DNA of 64,000 nt, from contig CM054112.1 in NCBI GenBank assembly GCA_028673005.1, forward strand, positions 190,189,144 through 190,253,143, read 5' to 3'. Source of the DNA: Tanypteryx hageni. Lineage: Eukaryota; Arthropoda; Insecta; Odonata; Petaluridae. The translations under genes were made by a program, and so were the position numbers. Below the pieces are notes generated by a model. That model had not been told where the DNA came from. It did not search any database and was given only the letters and a program-made list of their open reading frames with translations. Positions 35,255-47,309 of this stretch are shown here, piece after piece (positions within the stretch are counted from its first letter, which is position 1; each line of letters begins with the position of its first letter).

Positions 35255-36172
35255 GTATATATACAGGATGGGCCAAAACCTACTTGACAACTTAAATCCA
35301 AAATTATGAAAATACAGAGTCATAATAACATGAAACCACTTGCAGAGTATAAGGAAACACTTCAAGTTTTGTCTATAGGTCTTCAATATGAGCTCCCTTG
35401 GTTACCCTGCAGTTGTCCCAACGATAGTCTAATTCTTCCCATATGCACGGCAGCATATCACGGTCCATTTTGTTGAATGCTGCTGTGATGCGATGCTGTA
35501 ACTCAGGTAGGAGGCATCAGAGGAACATACACCTGATCCTTCACGAATCCCTCAAGATTAAAATCTAACTTGGTAACGCATGACACAGAAGACAATAACG
35601 TTGGACTGTCATATTGGTACTCCACAGTCTCTCTTGGCGGTTCTGTGCCCCAAATTCTGACGTTGTTTGTTTACTTTACCACTCAAGTGAAACACAGCCT
35701 CATCACTAAACACAATTTGTTCCAGGAAGTATTCATCCTCCTCCATACGAGCTGACATGTCGCTACAGAAGGTCTGTCTTTGTCTCTTGTTGTTGGCAAT
35801 CAACACCTGCAGCAACTGCAATCTGTATGGCTTCATTCATAGTCACTTACCTAAAACCCTTCTAATGATCGTACGCAGCAGCCCTAATTCATTTCTGGCA
35901 TTTCTCGTTGACTTCTTTGGGCTAGCGACGAATGCTGCTCGAGTGCATTCCACGTAGGCCTCCGATGTTTTCGGTCTGTCGTCTCCTCGACCAGGATGAT
36001 TGCACACACATGTTATTTCCATGAATTTCTTGTATCACTGGTACACAATTTCCCTGCTGGATGGTTTGGTGTTGAATTTTGTTCGGAATTTTTGGATAAC
36101 AACTATTGTAGACATTGTTTCATGAATCCAAATCACAGAGTAAGCTTTCTGGGAATCTGTGAAAGGTGCCAT
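35255..36172 (-). pseudogene. DUF4817-type Tc1/mariner transposase pseudogene
   Basis: On the minus strand an ATG at 36172 starts MAPFTDSQKAYSVIWIHETM, the N-terminal helix-turn-helix (DUF4817) region. This is followed by KTSEAYVECTRAAFVASPKK and STRNARNELGL, the second DNA-binding half of the family. From about 35836 to 35609 comes the catalytic segment with EDEYFLEQIVFSDEAVFHLS, where FSDEA carries the first catalytic aspartate, followed by a frameshifted version of the family motif NxHNVRIWG. An in-frame stop near residue 46 and later shifts kill it, and the end of the DDE domain is only traceable in pieces to about 35380. The element's left end may be ACAGGATGGGCCAAAACCTA near 35262. It lies in intron 1, opposite to the host gene. 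Confidence 0.8.
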
Positions 36173-36238
36173 ATTGACCTGCACTATACTGTGCTACTAT
36201 CTTGCGACAAATTTAAGAGAAACTTGTTCGCCTTAAAC

Positions 36239-36589
36239 TTAAAGGCTGCCACACACCGAAAGCTGTGCCACGCTATGCTATGCCTCGCTAAGTATGTCTA
36301 CACATCGCTTGCCTGCAGCAGATAGCTAGTTGCACACACCAGGTACTATGCGATGCTATGGGTATGTTGCCATGCCTCGACACGTCCAATGGCAGTCACC
36401 TCCTGTGGCATGTCTTTGGTGACGCATGTGCACTCCACTCATTTTCTGCCACTGTTTTGGCCAGTGCAGGGGTATTTTGTGCCCAAGGCGAACCTTCCAC
36501 CCCCTCGCATTTATGAGGGTCTATAGCATTGTATAGCATAGCACAGCATGGTGCCAGGTGGCGTAGCTTTCTGTGTGCGACGGCCTTAA
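36239..36589. mobile_element. Inverted-end MITE flanked by TTAA
   Basis: Left: TTAA then AGGCTGCCACACACCGAAAG followed by CTGTGCCAC. Right, inverted: TTAA then GGCCGTCGCACACAGAAAGC followed by TACGCCACC. Internal pairs based on GCTATGCTATGCC/AGCATAGCACAGC extend the hairpin. TTAA on both sides suggests piggyBac-type or similar insertion; the superfamily is not certain. Confidence 0.6.
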
Positions 36590-36780
36590 GTGTTTTCTCA
36601 TACTCGGCAAGTGGTTTTATGTCATTATGACTTTCTGTATTTTCATAATGTGTCCCATGCCTCATTCTAAGGTACAGTCACGAACAATAAAACTGACCAA
36701 GTAGTGCCCCGTGAATGCAGGCTTCCCGACGAACTCCTGAGAAAATGTGAAATCCTGCAACATTGTACATGGAGACGTTT

Positions 36781-37460
36781 CACCCTCTCCCGCAACTCGT
36801 CCTTCCTTCAACACAACCGAGAATTTGGGCTCTGTATAAGCGAGTTCAACCATCAAAACTTTGGCCCTCATGACGTATCACCCTCCCCCACAACGTGAGA
36901 GTTTGTGGCAGTATAAGTGAGTTTGGCCATCAAAGCTTTGGCCCTCATGACGTATCACCCTTTCCCACAACTTGTCCTTCCCCACAACTCGTCCTTCCCC
37001 ACAACTCGTCCTTCCCCACAACTCGTCCTTCCCCACAACTCGTCCTTCCCCACATCTCGTCCTTCCCCACAACTCGTCCTTCCCCACAACTCGTCCTTCC
37101 CCACAACTTGTCCTTCCCCACAACTTGTCCTTTCCTACAACCCGAGAGATTGTGGCAGTATAAGCGAGTTTGGCCATCAAAGCTTTGGCCCTCATGACGT
37201 ATCACCCTTTCCCACAACTTGTCCTTCCCCACAACTCGTCCTTCCCCACAACTCGTCCTTCCCCACAACTCGTCCTTCCCCACATCTCGTCCTTCCCCAC
37301 ATCTCGTCCTTCCCCACAACTCGTCCTTCCCCACAACTCGTCCTTCCCCACAACTCGTCCTTCCCCACAACTTGTCCTTTCCTACAACCCGAGAGATTGT
37401 GGCAGTATAAGCGAGTTCAAAGCTGGGCTACCTTTAGCATGGGCTTCAAGATTGTGTGAA
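36781..37460 (+). repeat. 17-bp minisatellite in 247-bp higher-order units
   Basis: The 17-bp unit CTTCCCCACAACTCGTC is repeated about ten times in each of two blocks (about 36965-37135 and 37210-37385). The blocks alternate with a unique-looking segment containing GCAGTATAAGCGAG and CTTTGGCCCTCATGACGTA. That segment starts at 36909, 37156 and 37403, exactly 247 bp apart, with a shortened version at 36832. Because 17 is not a multiple of three and no frame contains a stop, long open frames appear in all registers (for example 36917-37459). These are side effects, not genes. Confidence 0.9.
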
Positions 37461-37879
37461 CATGTGATGTATCACCCTTCCCCTGGACTTAATTTAATTA
37501 AATTCCATACAGCGGTTTAGGAGATGAAATTTATGACGGACGGATGAGACATGCCCATAAGGCATTCTGCTACTCTGGTAAAGAACACCTAATAATATAG
37601 TAAAACATTTTAATAGGGGGAAAAGTCACTTCTTCCAATGCAAAAACTGATACTTAACAATAGCAAAAAGTCATTGTGATCTCCTCGAGCACAGATGCAA
37701 GACAGGTGAAGTGACCTATTAATACTACATCACCTTTTTGAACTTTGTGAATATTTGTTTCCGGAAAACTGACGCGAAATGCAAATTCGCAAAATACAAG
37801 TCTTATTTTCCCATAAGACAATGTAATAATGGAAGTACGATTCCCAGTCAACCTAAAAAAATTACTTTTTTATAATAAA

Positions 37880-38570
37880 TAATGCAGTTTAACAGAAAAT
37901 AAAAGAAAACGTAACAAACTGAAAACCTAGCATCATAAAGTGAAAAAAATTCTTTTAATTACTTTCAAAACTTGTAAATGCAAATTAAAACCCAGCATTA
38001 CAAAGCGATAACACTTCTTTCAGCGATTGTGCAGTTGACCCCCAGCACATTTTTGCATGCGATTTTCGATCTTCTTTTGTTCATTCCAAGGAAATGCTTT
38101 AATTTAAATGGATTAACTACTGAAACCGAATGCTGAGTATGTGATGCACAGATGTTTTCTTTGGTTCTGAAACAAACATTTCCAAGCCACAAAAAAAACA
38201 CTAGCATTATAAAGTGGTAACATTTATATTATTATTACGTTCGAAATGCGTTACAGGAAATCAAAACCTAGTGTAAGAAAGTGATAAAATTTCTTTTAAT
38301 TGTTCAAAATACGTGACAAAAAATGAAGCATTAAAGTGGTAACATTTCTTTTAGTAATCGCGTTCAAAATATGCGACAGAAAATCTTATGTTTACAAGAT
38401 GATAGCAATTATTAGGTTTTCTTTAAAAATTCGTAATAAAAAATTAAATCCTAACAAAACAAAGTAACATTTCCTTAAATTACGTTTAAAACATGTACTA
38501 AGATAATAGCAAATGAAAACCTTACATTCCAAAATGATAGCGTTTCTTTAAATTTTAAACTAAAGCATCA
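37880..38570 (+). repeat. Degenerate ~63-bp tandem repeat
   Basis: Units of the form AAACCTAGCATTATAAAGTG followed by GTAACATTTCTTTTAATTACGTTCAAAATA recur with many changes at about 37925, 37990, 38202, 38266, 38325 and 38388, and less clearly up to about 38560. About 38020-38195 is a diverged or foreign insert. No coding potential. Confidence 0.55.
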
Positions 38571-38699
38571 TCGAAGTGAAGTTCAAACTGAGCTGCAAAA
38601 TAATTACGTTGAGAGTTATCACATTTGTTTACTTCAAAAACTGCTAATAATGAGCATTATAAATATAATACATAATTCTAATTATAAAAGCCTAGATGT

Positions 38700-39010
38700 G
38701 TTTGTGTCTGACACTGACCTTCAGTGGCACTTTTTAACGAATTTTTAACAAACTTTCCGAGTAGATGGAAGGTTGAAATTTTGCAGGAATGTTTTATTCC
38801 AATATAAAAATTAAATGACAAAAAAAATACAACAAAATATCCGGGTTCGACTCTAGGGGAGTGATTTCCATTTCCTGTATGATAACACTTAAAAAGTGAC
38901 TTTTTAAAATGCAGGCTTTTATTCTTTTGGAAATTCAAAATAGAAAGAATTGACATATGATCTTCGAATTTGAACTATGTTTTAGGAAAATTAATTACGT
39001 TTCTTATTCT
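38700..39010. repeat. Dispersed repeat, member 2
   Basis: Shares long stretches with the palindrome-arm segment 13030-13440 and with 46140-46600: a GGGTTCGACTCTAGGGGAG-like block, then AAATGCAGGC...TTATTCTTTTGGAAATTCAAAA, then GAATTGACATATGATCTTCG. No ORF was recognised. The family is unknown; a non-autonomous Helitron is possible. Confidence 0.5.
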
Positions 39011-41229
39011 ATTATTATTTTTTCACCTACCCTTCAAAATCTCTCATATTAAACGTTTAAAACTCATATTTTGGGAAATTATGGGCTTTTAAATGGAATG
39101 TTGCATTGCTGACCATGTCATTGTTAAACTTCAAGAATTAATTGTTGTCTCAATCTGCATACATGTAATATATACGAGTGCATGGATTGCCTTAAATTAT
39201 TCTAGGATTTTTCGCAAAATTACATAATCCTAATGGGACTGGGATTTAGTTTTGATTCTTTTGCTTATCTAAACGACTATATAGAGGTAGAGTAAGAGAT
39301 AGGGGGATGTGGGGAAGGAGATAGGAAGGAAGGGACAGAATGAAAGGTACATAGAGAGTAAGGGAGATTAAACTGAACTTCGAAACAAAAAAGTAGAGGC
39401 AGTTCATGCTTGTTGTCATCGGAAAAGCATGATGTGAAATGCAAATAATTGGCACTAAACCGAAGTAATGGTCATAAAAAATTTTGTCACATAGTGCAAA
39501 TTCGCGAACCGCAAGCATGCGAAGTTGAAAAAGGTGGTGTATTAGTTTTCCCAAGCTTAATTTTAAATATGACATACAGTAACTAGGGGCTTCTCCCCCA
39601 ACGCCTTTGGCTCCCTATCCTGTGCCACACTTTGCACAGCAAATATGCCACATGGACTCATCTGGTTGCTTCAGCCCCAGGCCTTCTTCTCCCCAACATT
39701 TATTTAATGGAGTCGTTAGTAACAACTACCAATATATGGTAATCTGTATGCATGTGTATTTACCAACCTTCCCAAGTGAAGCAATTCTAGACTCTTTTCC
39801 TTCTTCCTACCATGATGTGTACACATTTATGTACATGCATAGTAAGTCTACCTTCTGGTAGGCTTTAGGCACACTACCAAATCCATGTTATCCAAAACCT
39901 TTCTCTTCAAGTTCTCATACCCAATTCCTTTCTTTAATGCGTCTAATATTCCTTTCCTCTTCTTACCTCTTTGCCTCTTTCCTAACATTCTTTCTTATGT
40001 GACTTCTCTCAGTAAAAGATTTCCTTTCACATTTTGACCCATCCATTTCTTGCCTCACCCTTATTGCTCTAATTAACCCCACGGCAGGATTTAAATCAAA
40101 CCCATCCATTAGGCCAGTGGGTATTTAAATGAATTGGCTATTCTGGAGTGAAATTATACAAATAATCATAACCTTTTACCTATTTACTGAATTTACGTGA
40201 TTTTTTTTGGATTTACGTAAAACTCTGAATATTTCTACAATGTTTTCACACCATTTCATTTATTCTTGTTCGTGTGGAACACCTTGAAGAATTCTTTCAT
40301 GCGTTCATGGAATCACTTGACTGCTTCTCTTTATTCCAAGTTTACGGAATATTGCACATATCCTGTTTTATCTTAGATTTCTATATATTCCTTGTAAGAT
40401 TTTCGATTAACAAATTTTATATAAGGTCTCCAAAAATAAGCTTCGTTACTAGAACCGCATATCAGCGACAGGGAGAAAAGAGAAAAAATACCAAAAAAAT
40501 AAGGACTTGCCTTAATAATTCTAATTGGTGTGGTAGTAGCTCACTGTCAATGTGCCTCAGTTTATCAAGTTTGGAGTGAACTTCAATATAATTTTCTCTA
40601 TCACTTTCTGAGCTTAGACTATCTTCCAAATCACTTTCTACAAAACGATGTCGACGCACCAGTATAAATGAAGAAGACTACTTTCTACAAAAATTTCTTT
40701 TGCAATTTCATCGTCTGTCCCGGATGATGAAATTGCTTGCATTTTCCTACTTGTTGGTGCCATAATAAATAACAGCATTGTAGAAAATTTTAATTAATTT
40801 ATGAAAACATAAATACTAAGAAAAAATGAACAAAATTCGCCTCACAGGTTCATGTTTTTCTTCAGACTAAATCCTATAGAATGACGCAAGACAAGAATAT
40901 TTCCCATGCAATCCACACTCCTCATAAAGCATTGTAAATATATTTGAGAGGCTTGTTTGTAAATTAACCAGTGACAATGAATCATTTTCTTTTACTATTT
41001 TGCTTTCAAGAATTGATAACGTAAATGAAATGAAAAGCCTGTCCCAGAGAGGAGAAAATGCATTAGTCAAAGAGCGAGAGCTGTCTGTAGGCATATGAAC
41101 ATAGCCTATATCACGCTGTGGCCTTTTTGCCGATAAATGCTTCTTCTCACTATTATAAAGGAGTACTTTAGAAGTCACAATTCCCCCCTTTGGGTATGTA
41201 CAGGAAAATTCAATAACAACTTTTATTAA

Positions 41230-41740
41230 AGTTAAATAAATGATATATATGTATATCTAATGTATATAGCTGATCATGACTGAGTGAGTGTTGAGTGACT
41301 GACGCTAATTCTAAGGTACTTCTAGAAGGGCTCAAGATCTGAAATTTGGCATGTTGGTCAATCATAGGTTACAGCTAGCGGGATAAATCGGGAATCTCAA
41401 AAATTTGTATTTTGAGGGGGTCTTTTTTGACCCCATTGCTCCATTTCAATACTCCATAAGAAAAGCACAGGCATTCTAAATATGCTATTTTAAATTGCTT
41501 AAAATTGAGATATGAACTTAGGATAAAAACGGCATAAAAATTTGTTTTTAATCACAAAGAAAGCCTATTTTTCTGAGGCACGACAATGAAAAATTATGAC
41601 TACCATTGCAACGAGCTCAAAGCTTTTAAAAGGGAAATGGAGATCTAATTATACTATGATCAGATGAAATTCTATAAATAGGTTTCTAATTTATATCTAT
41701 ATATTATAATATTCTCTGAACATAATATTACAAGATTAAT
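41230..41740. repeat. Dispersed repeat related to 45780-46080 and 12390-12560
   Basis: The part TTTGACCCCATTGCTCCATT...ACTCCATAAGAAAAGCA is the inverse of a segment at 45890-45950. The part AAATTTGTTTTTAATCACAAAG...TTTTAAAAGGGAAATGGAGA resembles the palindrome-arm DNA at 12435-12510. Both point to one old repeat family scattered through the window. Confidence 0.5.
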
Positions 41741-42294
41741 TTTTCAGATTGTGTATAACATTTCATTTCATTGATTTAGTTTTTATTTTATTCTCATATT
41801 TGTACCATTTTCTTAATAAACTAAAAAATAACCTCTATTGTTGCTGGTTTTTTTCTAATATAAATTACATACTTTACCATTCAAACACAACAAGCTCAAG
41901 AAACAAAAATAATTCAGTCATGGTAATTTATTTTTTGTGAAGTTTTTTTAAGAAAAGGCGCCACAATAATAATAATTTCTAAAAATGAAGTTGCCAATGT
42001 GCAATTGAAAGCAGCATTTAAATAATACTAAGGATTTGGCCAATGCATGAAATTGAAATATGCATATTCTGTAGCAGCACAGAATATAGCATTAAGACAT
42101 TCATAAAGGATCACAGAAATGTTTATTGGAAAAAAAGTTGATGACATGCCTTTTCTCAGTGTCTTCAAGATTGAAGAAGGCCCAAATACTTTTGGCACTA
42201 TAATTAACTTTTTTTAATTCCTTAGTCCAGTTGCCAGTTGCTACTCCATCCAACTAATAATTGCCTTTATTAATATTGATAGTCCTTGTTGCAG

Positions 42295-42500
42295 AAACTA
42301 GAAAGATACCTAGTTAAGGTGAATCTGTCTCCAGACCACGCTTTATTCATGCCTGGAACAAGCAAGAACACGGGGGCCCCAGCTTTGACCCATGTCAATT
42401 TTGCTGAAGCAGCTCTTGTTGTGCAGGGTTCCACCAGAATCTATGGCAAAAAGGTGGACTTACTATTTGATGCTGCCATTAATTTATTTCGTCTTCTCAG
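42295..42500 (+). CDS. NCAPH2: Condensin-2 subunit H2, exon 2 (kleisin N-terminal domain)
   Basis: This exon gives the firmest identification. The acceptor is GTTGCAG and the donor CAG|GTATGT at 42501. It adds residues 117-184, starting in phase 0 with KLERYL directly after HQFVK of the previous exon. Residues from about 151, NFAEAALVVQGSTRIYGKKV, match the most conserved segment of NCAPH2 proteins (in the human protein NFIEAALLIQGS...VYSKKVE). This is the N-terminal kleisin region expected to bind the SMC2 neck. A 14-residue insert (about MPGTSKNTGAPALT) lies before it. The exon ends after two bases of a Ser codon. Confidence 0.88.
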
Positions 42501-42795
42501 GTATGTAACATATCAATGCATATTAAGAGTATTGTTTTGTTCTCAGTATTCTTCTATTTTTTAAATTATTATATTAGTATAATTCATTCATGTATAAAAC
42601 ATTTTAGGCCATGGAACACATGATGAGAAATGCTCATGGACATAGTATTATTGCAATAATTGCATTCACTGTTTATATGATAATTGTAATTCTTATGCCT
42701 TCTGACTCTTCGAGCATTTTAAATTCAATTCATGGAATGTGTTACAAAGGGCTTTTACAAATAAAAATCCTTAGCCAATGAGCTTGCAATTAGAG

Positions 42796-43114
42796 CAGCG
42801 GTTTCCAAACATTACAAAGCTGCGCCTTCCCTCACCTAAGAAAACTATCTTCGCACCCCCCTCTGTTCAGTTACAGTCCATAAACAATACCTACTGAACA
42901 TACAATTACCATTAATATAGCCACCTTAAGGAAAAATATTGATGCAAACGATACGCTGTAGTCAAATGAGGGCTAGAAATTGGCTGCTGCATATTGTAGG
43001 TCTGAAGATTAGGATGGTTAAATGGGCAGTAATATATGAGAAATCCTTTGTGCCCTCCCAACCTACCCATCACGACCCCCAAGGGGGGCATGCCCCACAG
43101 TTTGGAAACCACTG
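42796..43114. mobile_element. hAT MITE, 319 bp, target duplication AATTAGAG (intron 2)
   Basis: The ends CAGCGGTTTCCAAAC and GTTTGGAAACCACTG are inverted. Exact 8-bp copies of AATTAGAG lie on both sides (42788-42795 and 43115-43122). The interior carries GCGCC and CGACCCCC blocks like those near hAT ends. No transposase. Confidence 0.92.
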
Positions 43115-43122
43115 AATTAGAG

Positions 43123-44484
43123 AGTGCTGGTATGAAAATGAGATTTAGTCAAGAACAGAACAAGTAATTAATTCCTGGAGAAACCACATAATTTGATCAT
43201 TACTGTTGTTCTCTAACCAGGAAATAAAATTGTTATGCCTCTGATGACCTGCTCAGAAAATGCCTTAACTCTATTATGGAAGAATTACTATTACTATGAC
43301 ATAACAGGTTCGTGGTGACGTGACCCACTGGTGGGTCACAGGTATTCATTCTCATGGGCATTGTGATTCACCAGTGTGACACGATGCCTATGAGTTATAT
43401 AGTTTTCACTCATGTAAATGGCCTGTAAGTAATATTCTGAAATTTTTTTTATGGCCACAAGAAGCAGTTTGCACGTGTAGCAATGGAAAATCTTAGGCAC
43501 ATCAATTTTCAAAGTTGGAGATGATTAAAAATAAAACACCTCTTTAAAAACATTTAGATGTTTAAAAACTCTTCTGATGAATTGGCGGGTTTGTATAAAT
43601 CTTCAGAATCTAAGGAACTACTAACAAAAATGTTGGACTCTGATAATGCTTCAAATAATTTCTTACAGAAACCAGATAGGAACTGGTGAATTTCAGGGCA
43701 TTTTCTTGGGTAACGAAGTGGGTTGGGAAATTTATGGAGAAATTGTGACACTTCATAGATGGAAATGACAAGATCGTGAGAAAAACGACATAAATGAGTG
43801 CACATGTGTGAAAATGCAAGATGGAGCCTTAAACCTGATGCAGTGGTTATGTCCTGTGTTGTGTCCCAATTCAGTGGTGAAAACCCCTCAAGAGTGGGAC
43901 CCTCACCCTTTAGGGTACTTCTTAGGAGTAAGAGCCAAGTGTGTTTAAGGAAAAACCATTATTCCAGTTTCACTCACATTTTTGTCTGAAATCTGACCAC
44001 AAATGCAGGATACGATCGCCTACAGCTGGTGGGTCATAACAGATGCAAATAAAATTGGTTTACAAGTTCCAGGATGTAGGTTTATTATAGTTTACTCTAG
44101 CATCTCCGCAACCCACAACATTTTAAAAAATTAATCGCTATAAATAAATAAATGCCTTAAACATTTAGCAATTTTAATGTGCTATCTTTTTTAATATGTT
44201 CCAAAAAAATTCCCTAAATGTCATAAATATGAAACAATTCAAGTGGAAGTAGTCGTACTGACAAACAAACAGATGGACAGGGGGTTGGAAAGACATAGGG
44301 AGAGAAAGATAATTAATCCTCATTAATGCTATGATGTACAGAAATAGCTTGAAAAATGTATTATAACAAATTAATTAAAAAATAATATTTTCACCCCTGG
44401 AGAAGGACATTGAAAATGCCTTGTTGCAAATGTGTTAAATGAGAATTAATACTTAATTTTTAAACTTTTCTTTTGTTTACACAG
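43123..44484. other. Rest of intron 2
   Basis: AT-rich intronic DNA between the hAT MITE and the acceptor TTTACACAG. I see no gene or clear repeat. Confidence 0.6.
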
Positions 44485-44639
44485 TACACCTTTCGAAGAA
44501 TTGGAAAATGAAGATGAAGAAGAGGAGCAGGTAAATTCGGCTGCCCCTAGAACTCCCAGGGCTAACAAAAGACCTAGACTGACCTTAGAAAACCAAGATT
44601 TAGCAGAAGATGTTCATGCTGTCGACTGCTTTAAAGAGG
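44485..44639 (+). CDS. NCAPH2: Condensin-2 subunit H2, exon 3 (acidic/basic linker)
   Basis: The acceptor TTTACACAG and donor GAGG|GTAAAC give 155 bp. The first base completes a Ser codon left open by exon 2, giving residues 185-236. The sequence has an acidic run (STPFEELENEDEEEEQ), a short basic patch (RTPRANKRPRLT) that may be a nuclear localisation signal, and then DLAEDVHAVDCFKE. The exon ends with one base of a Gly codon completed at 49914. An acidic linker after the N-terminal domain is usual for this protein. The RTPR context looks like a possible CDK site, but that is inference. Confidence 0.8.
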
Positions 44640-45779
44640 GTAAACTTCTTCAAAATTTCATCTTTCCAAAATTTTTAAATTTTTGTGCTTCTTAATTTTT
44701 AAATATTCTGTTAAATATATAGATATACAATAAATTACATATAATTGTCAAGTGACTGTTGAATGCCATGCTTATTTTGGAAATAAATTGAGAACAAAAA
44801 CTCATAATTTTTATAAATCCAGAAAACAAGTGACCCAATCCTGCATTCTGAAATTTGATTGTTTTAAAATATTTGTGCAAATAAGATTTCTGAATATTTT
44901 AATGTATTTGTTACTCTTATCTAATATCATTGTTATATGTGTGTGTTGCATGCGTGTGTGTGCATGTGTGTGTGCATAAAAGGTGCTTGCATTCTGCAGG
45001 AATTTCATCTCACCTTGAAAAAACATTCATTTTTCAGAGAGATATTTCATAATTGGAAATATTTTCATTCTTTCCTTGTGTATCAATGATAAAGTAAAAC
45101 AAACCCCAATATTTGCAATTTTAAAAATATTAAACTTTTTCCACAGTAGGGTACTAGCCACACATTTCTGCCAAATTTTAAAGTTGTAGCTTATCTAGAA
45201 GTGAAATAATATTAATCTATTTGCTTAAATTTTAAAAAATTATAATGGCCGCAACAACATATCCATCGAGATTTTCAAATGTTTATTTGGGTATGTGGAC
45301 TAAGCTCTAAATAACTTGAAAATTTCAGCTCCAACATGACATTACTTTTTTCACAATTCTCTAATATTTCCTGTATTTGGATTTTGACGTTGTTATAAGT
45401 TTACTCCATAGTTTTAAATCAATTGCATTATAATACAATCCACTAAGTCTCTTTAGAATCACTAAATTAAAGCTATTATTATATACAGTTCATCAACCCC
45501 CTTAATTGAAAGGAGTAACATTCTTTTATTTAATAACATAGATCGCGTTTTAAAATTATGATGTCATCATATGTATATGTCTTGGGTTGAAATCAATGGG
45601 ACAATAAGAATTTCCCTATTAAAAAGCATTAAAGCAATGCTCTTATAATACGGATTGCCAATTCCCATTGAAAAGCATTGTCGTGGTTGCTATGGTAGCT
45701 GAACTTCTTTATTGTTGAGCATCTGCTTTTTTCCGATTAAAAACATATTTCTTCATCAATTCGACACCAATTTGAATTT
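44640..45779. other. First part of intron 3
   Basis: AT-rich DNA with a TG microsatellite at about 44935-44975. No gene or classified repeat. Confidence 0.55.
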
Positions 45780-46600
45780 AGTCTTAAAAAATAAGTAACC
45801 TCATTCTATTAGCTATAGAATTGTTTTCGTCCCGAGTTTCTATCTGAATTATAACTATTTTAAAAATGCAAAATTTTTAAACTCTGATACAGATTTCCAT
45901 GTTTTTCTTATGGAGTATCAAAATGAAACATTGGGGTCAAAAATACCCCACTAAAAATTAAAACCTTTGGAATTCTCGATTTTTCTGGTTTGTTGTACCT
46001 AATAACCTATCATCCTGCCAAATTTCAGGTCCGTGGTATATCTTTAAGTACCTTAGGTTTTATATCATATATATATATATCCTCCGTCAGAAGCAGCTAT
46101 TTATAATAGATTTATATATATACCCAAGTATAATAAAATCCCAGGTTCGTTCATTCGTCCGTTTGTGCGTAATTTGTGGTAAAAATACATTAAAAGACAA
46201 ATAACTTGATGAAATATGTACATATAACAGTGAAATTTGGCGGAAATGGTCTGCTCATAAGTAAAAATGCTCTGACAAAGAAAAATTTACGAAAAACATC
46301 CTGAGTTTGAGTCCATGGCTGGTGATACATTCCCCATAACATAACCCATAGAAATCGATTTTTCGACCTGCAGACTTTTTTTTCTTTTGCAAAATTAAAT
46401 TAGAAGTAATTGACCTATGATCTTCATATAAAAGCCATTTGAAAGGAAAATAAACATTCTTATTCTTATCGTCGATTTTTGCTTTTGGTTCGAAATCGCT
46501 CGAACTTGGCATAAATTTCAAAATTTCATGAAAATATTGCATTTTTTGTGAAAGGTTCCCATGACGACAGAACAGATTGTTGAACTTGAGATCCTCATTA
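45780..46600. repeat. Dispersed repeats (intron 3)
   Basis: 45780-46080 is partly the inverse of 41330-41480. 46140-46600 is the third member of the family seen at 13030-13440 and 38700-39010 (shared blocks TCGACCTGCAGAC, CTTTTGCAAAATTAAATTAG and TTGACCTATGATCTTC). The start CCAGGTTCGTTCATTCGTCC near 46142 may be near an element end. Confidence 0.5.
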
Positions 46601-46922
46601 TTGTATGCTTTCTTATGTATGCATAAAATTGACACGATGCAGAAACCATGAAAATTAAGAGTCCATGTTCACAACACACCATGTCATGGAAAATTAATTC
46701 CAGGCGAGGATCGCACATTCACAAAAAACGTTTTAATACAGCTGTTACACTAATCATTAACAGGTTTTGCCAAAAATGAACAATTCAAAATAATTAAAGA
46801 AGTTTTAGTTTGAGAAATTAAAAAAGAAGTTTTTTCATTCACTTTGTTTTACAGGAAAAAGTTTTCACAAACTTGAATTTCTATTTTTAGATTTAGATTT
46901 TGTCATTTTTGACGACTCGTCG

Positions 46923-46981
<59 letters not shown>
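46923..46981 (+). repeat. (AT)n microsatellite
   Basis: About 29 uninterrupted AT/TA dinucleotides. Confidence 0.98.
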
Positions 46982-46983
<2 letters not shown>

Positions 46984-47309
46984 ATATGAACATGGGTCCG
47001 ATTCTCATTTGTTACAGAGCTACGGGCAATTGAAATTATCTCGGACTTGGATTTGTACAACTTAATCGCTGAAAAAATGCATTGTTTAAATAATTATTCG
47101 TATACATTGTCAGTTGTTGAAAAATGTATTATTTAAATAATCATTTGTTTACATTGATACTTAATCCATTGTTACAACAATGAGAAGCATGATGCTTGCA
47201 CAACAGACGTGGATGTATTTTGCAAGTCCGCAGGCAGCATGTCAGTAGAACGTAAGCTAGCATTCAGTGTAGTGCGCTGTGACACGTGTGGTATCATTAA
47301 CTTTCAATA

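Larger units (their letters stand above)
22300..42294 (+). other. Intron 1 (20.0 kb) of the condensin-2 H2 gene
   Basis: Phase-0 intron with GTAAGC donor and TTGCAG acceptor. It holds the transposons and tandem repeats listed separately between 24187 and 41740. In 22300-24178, 24911-26209, 26640-27600, 28235-29110, 30274-31070, 32448-34980, 39010-41230 and 41740-42294 I see only AT-rich DNA without recognisable genes. Frames there, such as 33101-33526, are T-rich and hydrophobic, as expected by chance. Confidence 0.8.

Noticed and set aside
36965..37388. CRISPR-like regular array
   Set aside because: Units are contiguous 17-mers with no unique spacers, in a eukaryotic intron.
36917..37459. 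180-codon open frame and several overlapping frames on both strands
   Set aside because: Produced by a 17-bp tandem repeat lacking stops; all registers are open and the predicted peptide only rotates the same repeat.
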